A stretch of DNA of 64,000 bases from JBCBJX01 sp038522735 (GTDB lineage: Bacteria; Pseudomonadota; Alphaproteobacteria; Caulobacterales; Parvularculaceae): contig JBCBJX010000001.1 in the NCBI GenBank assembly GCA_038522735.1, forward strand, positions 1 through 64,000. Reading direction: 5' to 3'. Each line of letters begins with the position of its first letter. Position 1 is the first letter of the stretch. Shown in pieces: positions 60,493-64,000 of this stretch. The notes beneath the pieces are model-generated. The model saw only the letters and a list, made by a program, of their open reading frames with translations, had not been told where the DNA came from and did not search any database. A program made the translations under genes and the position numbers.

Positions 60493-61095
60493 ATGAAACA
60501 GGTCTTGCTGATCGCAGCCATCGGATTGTCCGGTTGCGCGCTCTTTAGTTCTCTGGAAACGGTTGAGGAGAAAGGTGATTCGTTTGGGGGAGGGAATCTG
60601 AACGAAACGCGTGTCTTTTTCGACATAGTACAAGCCGGCGTTACGTACGAAACGCAGGACCGGGCCTATCGTCCGAAAGAAGACTATGAGCCCCAACTCA
60701 ACTATCCGGTCGCGCGGCATTTTTGCTTTGCATCCAACTCGGATAACATTTCCGTCGGGATCAGCATTAAGGATAAGGACGGATTGCGAAAAGCAGTCGT
60801 GACCCCCTCTAATGCAATCGCAGGTCGCATCGTCTCCTTCCCAAGGCCGGAGGAAAGCATGGCCAACAACGGATTTACGATGTCCTACAACAAAGATGGT
60901 CGGCTGCTTGTTCAGTATAATGCAGACATCGCTTTTTTCGCGCCGGGAATGACAAGCCTGAATATCGAAGTCACCGATAATGCGCGGATCGTTTCAAATT
61001 TTGAAATCACGCTTGAATCGCGTGACCCTGAGACTGGTGAGTGCAGGTTAGCAAAGGAGCGCGGCGTGGACCCACGCGGTCCGCTCGCCGATTAA
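60493..61095 (+). CDS. Hypothetical lipoprotein, AT-richer than its surroundings
   Basis: This 200-residue protein has a lipoprotein signal (MKQVLLIAAIGLSGC, lipobox Cys15). The mature part is polar and beta-rich, and I find no known domain. The ribosome site AGGGGAA precedes the ATG. Base composition and codon choice (ATA, GTA, CAA, AAA and many AT-ending codons) differ clearly from neighbouring genes, and the upstream region is also AT-rich, suggesting recent acquisition. Function unknown. Confidence 0.7.
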   Translation: MKQVLLIAAIGLSGCALFSSLETVEEKGDSFGGGNLNETRVFFDIVQAGVTYETQDRAYRPKEDYEPQLNYPVARHFCFASNSDNISVGISIKDKDGLRKAVVTPSNAIAGRIVSFPRPEESMANNGFTMSYNKDGRLLVQYNADIAFFAPGMTSLNIEVTDNARIVSNFEITLESRDPETGECRLAKERGVDPRGPLAD

Positions 61096-61147
61096 CCGTC
61101 GCATTCGCTTCCCGCGAGTTCTGAATTCCTGTCTGTCGGTGATCCGT

Positions 61148-61166
61148 CTTGCGCCCGGGGCGCAAG
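61148..61166. terminator. Hairpin between convergent genes
   Basis: CTTGCGCC and GGCGCAAG form a perfect 8-bp stem around CGG, with partial extension of the stem on both sides. It lies between the lipoprotein gene and the convergent amidohydrolase gene. GAAAAAG lies 12 bases beyond on the plus strand. It is likely a shared bidirectional terminator. Confidence 0.55.
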
Positions 61167-61185
61167 GCGGACGCTGCCGAAAAAG

Positions 61186-62496
61186 CTAAGGCCGTTTCAA
61201 CACGCTTCCGGCTTTCACCACCCACGCGACGTCCCGCAGCTCTGAAACGTCCTGAAGCGGATCGCCGTAGACGGCGACGAGGTCCCCGTGGGCGCCTTCA
61301 GCGACGACGCCGAGCTTTCCCGCCATACCGATGTTGTCCGCGCCCGCGATCGTCGCCGCGTAGATCGCCTCGGCGGGCGTCATGCCCGCCTCCACCATCA
61401 GCTCGAATTCGCGGGCGTTCTCTCCGTGAGCGGAGACGCCCGAATCCGTACCGAAAGCGATTTTCACGCCCGCCCCGTGGGCCTTCCGCAGCATATCGAG
61501 CATGCGCGGGCCGACTTCGGCGGCCTTCGCCTGCTGGGGCGGCGTCAGGAAGGTGTCGGGGTCGGCCGCCCATTCCGCGACCGTCACGCCGGCGAGCACC
61601 GTCGGCACGAGGTAAGCGCCGTTGCGCTTGAAAAGACGCACCGCCTCGTCGTCGAGATAGGTGCCGTGTTCGATGGAAGAAACGCCCGCGCGCAGGGCAG
61701 CTTTGATGCCCGCCGCACCGTGGGCGTGGGCCGTCACCTTCCGCCCCATGAGGGTCGCCGCCTCGACGATCCCTTCAAGCTCGTCCTCGAAGAACTGCTG
61801 CTCCGTCCCCGCCGCCGTATTGGAGAGAACGCCGCCGGTCGCAGTGATCTTGATATGGTCGGCGCCGTTCTTCACCCGTTCGCGGACCGCCCGGCGACAG
61901 TCGGCGGTTCCGTCGCAGACGCCGCCCGAAGCCAGGATCTGCGCGACCATCGGGCGATAGCCTTGCGTTCCGTCCGCATGCCCGCCCGTCGGCGAGACGG
62001 TCTGGCCCGAGGCGAAGATGCGCGGGCCCGGCACGTAGCCGGCTGCGACCGCATCCCGAAGCGCGAAGACGGCCTCCTCCTCTCGGGCGCCCACATCGCG
62101 AACCGTGGTGAAGCCCGCCTCCAGCGTCACGCGAGCGTAGTTCGCGCCGAGGAGCGCCCGGTCAGGCGCGGACAGCTGAACCGTCTGCAGGCGTCCGTTT
62201 GGATTGTTCTCGAAGGTGATGTGGACGTGCCCGTCGATCAGCCCGGGCAGGACGAACATCTCCTTCAGATCGACGACGAGGATGTCGTCGCCCTCGCCCG
62301 CAAGCGCGTCCGGGTCGAGAAAGCCGTCCGCAACGCGGCTGACGACGCCGTCGGCGATGACGACCGTGCTCTCGCCGCGCGGCTCCTCGCCCGGAACGGC
62401 GAGCAGCCGGCCGGCGTGGACCACGGTGATGTCGGCGGCGGCGGCCGAGGCGGCGAGGGCGATGGCGGAAACGGCGAGCGAGAAAAGAGAGCGCAT
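61186..62496 (-). CDS. Exported amidohydrolase (metal-dependent, dipeptidase-like)
   Basis: This 436-residue protein has a signal peptide (residues 1-20) and an amidohydrolase-superfamily barrel. The metal-binding features are GLIDGHVHI, the bridging-lysine strand HIKITATGG, HAHG, the SSIEHGTYL histidine and the catalytic Asp in AFGTDSGVSAHG. The pattern matches the Xaa-Pro dipeptidase/imidazolonepropionase-like secreted hydrolases, which often cleave prolyl or cyclic dipeptides. It stands alone, divergent from rpmI. Confidence 0.88.
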   Translation of the reverse strand: MRSLFSLAVSAIALAASAAAADITVVHAGRLLAVPGEEPRGESTVVIADGVVSRVADGFLDPDALAGEGDDILVVDLKEMFVLPGLIDGHVHITFENNPNGRLQTVQLSAPDRALLGANYARVTLEAGFTTVRDVGAREEEAVFALRDAVAAGYVPGPRIFASGQTVSPTGGHADGTQGYRPMVAQILASGGVCDGTADCRRAVRERVKNGADHIKITATGGVLSNTAAGTEQQFFEDELEGIVEAATLMGRKVTAHAHGAAGIKAALRAGVSSIEHGTYLDDEAVRLFKRNGAYLVPTVLAGVTVAEWAADPDTFLTPPQQAKAAEVGPRMLDMLRKAHGAGVKIAFGTDSGVSAHGENAREFELMVEAGMTPAEAIYAATIAGADNIGMAGKLGVVAEGAHGDLVAVYGDPLQDVSELRDVAWVVKAGSVLKRP

Positions 62497-62561
62497 GGAA
62501 GGTCCCGAGGTTGGCGTCGGGCGTCAGCCTCCCGGGGAAACGGCGGCGGGGCAAGCGCCGC

Positions 62562-62589
62562 TTGCGCTCCCGGCCTTCTCGCGTATAAC
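62562..62589 (+). promoter_or_regulatory. Candidate promoter of rpmI-rplT
   Basis: TTGCGC (62562-62567), a 16-base spacer, and TATAAC (62584-62589) give a good -10 and a fair -35. Transcription from here would leave a leader of about 95 bases before rpmI, in which the possible RNA switch at 62654-62682 lies. Confidence 0.5.
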
Positions 62590-62653
62590 CCCGCCTCCCC
62601 CGACGGACGGCCGGGCCATTTGGGTATGCCCTGGCGGTCTTTGATGCGGCCTC

Positions 62654-62682
62654 GAAAGAGGTCCTCTTTCCAAGTGAAAGGA
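62654..62682 (+). promoter_or_regulatory. Possible two-state leader structure covering the rpmI ribosome site
   Basis: GAAAGAGG (62654-62661) is perfectly complementary to CCTCTTTC (62663-62670). The latter can also pair with GAAAGGA (62676-62682), which contains the rpmI Shine-Dalgarno. The two pairings exclude each other: the second hides the ribosome site and the first frees it. This would suit feedback control of L35/L20 synthesis, but no homology to a known leader is claimed. Confidence 0.4.
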
Positions 62683-62689
62683 TAGCGAA

Positions 62690-62890
62690 ATGCCCAAAAT
62701 GAAAACGAAATCGGGCGCGAAGAAGCGCTTCAAGATGACGGGAACAGGCAAGGTCGTCGCCGGCATGTCGGGCAAGCGCCACGGCATGATCAAGCGGACG
62801 CCGAAGCAGATCCGCCAGAAGCGGGGCACGGACACGCTCGCCGCCGCCGACGCGAAGATCGTGAAGAAGTACATGCCGTACGCGCGTTAA
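62690..62890 (+). CDS. rpmI: Ribosomal protein bL35
   Basis: This 66-residue, highly basic ribosomal protein begins [20 protein letters not shown] and ends [13 protein letters not shown], matching bL35 of the large subunit. The AAAGGA ribosome site lies seven bases before the ATG. It forms a two-gene operon with rplT 50 bases downstream. infC, which heads this operon in many bacteria, is about 37 kb away here. Confidence 0.97.
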   Translation: MPKMKTKSGAKKRFKMTGTGKVVAGMSGKRHGMIKRTPKQIRQKRGTDTLAAADAKIVKKYMPYAR

Positions 62891-62940
62891 GCGCGGCTCC
62901 GGCTCTCTTCCCTATTCCCTGATTTACTGGAGTTTCGCCC

Positions 62941-63297
62941 ATGTCCCGCGTGAAAGGCGGCGTCCCCGCCCACAACCGTCACCGCAAGGTCATCAAGGCC
63001 GCGAAAGGGTATTACGGCCGCCGCAAGAACACCTTCCGCACCGCCAATCAGGCGGTGGAGAAAGCCGGCCAGTACGCCTACCGAGACCGCAAGGCCCGCA
63101 AGCGCACCTTCCGCTCGCTCTGGATCCAACGGATCAACGCCGCCGCCCGCGCCAACGGCCTCACCTACGGCCGCTTCATCGAAGGCCTGACGAAGGCCGG
63201 CGTCGATGTCGACCGAAAGGTCCTCGCCGACATCGCGGTGAAAGAACCGGCGGCGTTCTCGGCGTTCGTAGAGAAGGCGAAAGCGGCGCTCGCTTAA
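62941..63297 (+). CDS. rplT: Ribosomal protein bL20
   Basis: This 118-residue bL20 protein is needed early in 50S assembly and is often a translational repressor of its own operon. Hallmarks include [32 protein letters not shown] and [26 protein letters not shown] ribosome site lies about ten bases before the ATG. No clear terminator follows in the 37 bases before the methyltransferase gene. Confidence 0.97.
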   Translation: MSRVKGGVPAHNRHRKVIKAAKGYYGRRKNTFRTANQAVEKAGQYAYRDRKARKRTFRSLWIQRINAAARANGLTYGRFIEGLTKAGVDVDRKVLADIAVKEPAAFSAFVEKAKAALA

Positions 63298-63334
63298 CCG
63301 ACGCCGCGCCCGAAACGCGCCGAAGGTCCGTGCT

Positions 63335-64000
63335 ATGCCGATGGCGACGAACAGCGGCGCCGCCTTGGACGAACGAGTAGCGCGCATGCTGCGCGATATG
63401 ATCCGCACCCGGCGCTTCACCCCGCTTGCGTGGCGGGTCGCGTCGCGCTTTCTCAATCCGCGCGGCGTTCAGACGACGGCGGAGTTCGGCGACGGACTCG
63501 TCGCGCTCTGCGACACCCGCGACAAGATCGAGTCCTTCCTGTTCTATTTCGGGGTCTGGGAGCCCAACATCTCCGCGTTCGTCCGCCGGCGGCTGAAACC
63601 GGGCGACGTGCTCGCCGATCTCGGCGCCAATATCGGCTACTACTCCCTGATCGCCGCGAAAGCGGGCGCCCGGGCCGTCGCCTTCGAGGCGGCCCCGCCG
63701 ACCTTCGAGCGCCTCGCCGCAAACGTTCGGATGAACGGTTTCGAGGATCTCATCCGCACCGTTCCGAAAGCGATCGCGGGGGAGGCCGGAATGGTGGAGA
63801 TCGTCCTCGGACCCGTCGGCAACCGCGGGGCGAGCACTATCGAGAAGAGCCGCGACATCGCCAAGGCGGCAGGAGCGGACACCTTCGAGGTCGAAGCCGG
63901 CCGGCTGTTCGATCTTATGGAGCCCGAAGAGATCGACCGCCTCCGGCTCATCAAGATCGATATCGAGGGGGCCGAAGCGCCGGCCCTCGACGACATTCTG
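63335..64000 (+). CDS. FkbM-family methyltransferase (truncated by window end)
   Basis: The first 222 codons are present, with no stop before the window ends. The SAM-binding motif is VLADLGANIGYYSLIAAKAGA, followed by VAFEAAPPTFERLAANVRMNG and IKIDIEGAEAPAL, all standard for FkbM methyltransferases that O-methylate sugars or lipids. Two in-frame ATGs (63335, 63341) are possible starts. It could modify the glycan made by the 35-46 kb locus, but that is inference. Confidence 0.9.
   Translation, partial: MPMATNSGAALDERVARMLRDMIRTRRFTPLAWRVASRFLNPRGVQTTAEFGDGLVALCDTRDKIESFLFYFGVWEPNISAFVRRRLKPGDVLADLGANIGYYSLIAAKAGARAVAFEAAPPTFERLAANVRMNGFEDLIRTVPKAIAGEAGMVEIVLGPVGNRGASTIEKSRDIAKAAGADTFEVEAGRLFDLMEPEEIDRLRLIKIDIEGAEAPALDDIL

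Noticed and set aside
1..64000. CRISPR arrays, insertion sequences, phage genes, toxin-antitoxin or defence systems
   Set aside because: No regularly spaced repeats, transposase or integrase motifs, or defence-protein signatures were found in any frame. The only repeats are the palindromic elements listed.

Overview
This window is a high-GC, densely coded bacterial chromosome segment, most likely from an alphaproteobacterium. The evidence is the chvI-chvG-hprK-EIIA-ptsH order, the infC gene with an ATA start, the UDP-sulfoquinovose synthase and the Leu tRNA. A marine or stalked-bacterium relative (Parvularculales/Hyphomonadaceae-like) would fit, but the genus cannot be fixed from sequence alone. 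I see about 59 protein genes, one tRNA, no insertion sequence, no prophage and no CRISPR array. No gene-free stretch exceeds about 300 bases apart from the tRNA-containing first 358.

Layout. 1-8.3 kb holds a tRNA-Leu followed by housekeeping and metabolic genes: an NDUFA9-like protein, a GNAT/nitrilase fusion, Ser/Thr dehydratase, UppP, a photolyase-like flavoprotein with swapped domain order, and an LplT-like MFS permease. 8.3-15 kb is a sugar-nucleotide and sulfur-activation block: SqdB, UDP-GlcA epimerase, Ugd, an APS kinase fused to a GTPase-dead CysN-like half, and CysQ. 15-25 kb is mixed: a CDF exporter, GST, QueG, a BCCT carrier with a broken 5' end, a K+ channel, RmlC, an OmpA/BON protein and IF-3. 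25-31 kb carries two glycosyltransferases, hydrolases and an S9 peptidase. 31-35 kb is the regulatory PTS plus the ChvG/ChvI two-component system. 35-46 kb is a surface-polysaccharide locus: two very large multi-domain glycosyltransferases, a sulfotransferase, GDP-mannose pyrophosphorylase and RmlB-D-A. 46-52.6 kb carries an HDAC-like hydrolase, ferrochelatase, a TonB receptor and a beta-propeller phytase. 52.5-59 kb is a redox island with three different Rieske fusions. 59-64 kb holds a PiT-like permease under a candidate Pho box, an AT-richer lipoprotein, an amidohydrolase, rpmI-rplT and a truncated FkbM methyltransferase.

How the genes may work together. Ugd, the UDP-GlcA epimerase, RmlA/B/C/D and ManC would supply UDP-GlcA/GalA, dTDP-rhamnose and GDP-mannose to the glycosyltransferases. 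The APS kinase (PAPS) and CysQ (PAP recycling) would serve the sulfotransferase, which suggests a sulfated surface glycan. The TonB receptor, phytase and PiT-like permease suggest phosphate scavenging.

The strongest candidates for undescribed biology are: (i) the Rieske island, in which a translationally coupled four-gene membrane module (including a 49-residue gene) sits next to a divergent pair of Rieske-FMN glutamate-synthase-like and Rieske-ThDP enzymes; (ii) the pseudo-GTPase/APS-kinase fusion; (iii) the permuted photolyase-like protein; (iv) a 42-nt palindromic repeat inserted exactly in the loop of another copy; (v) a possible two-state RNA switch in the rpmI leader.
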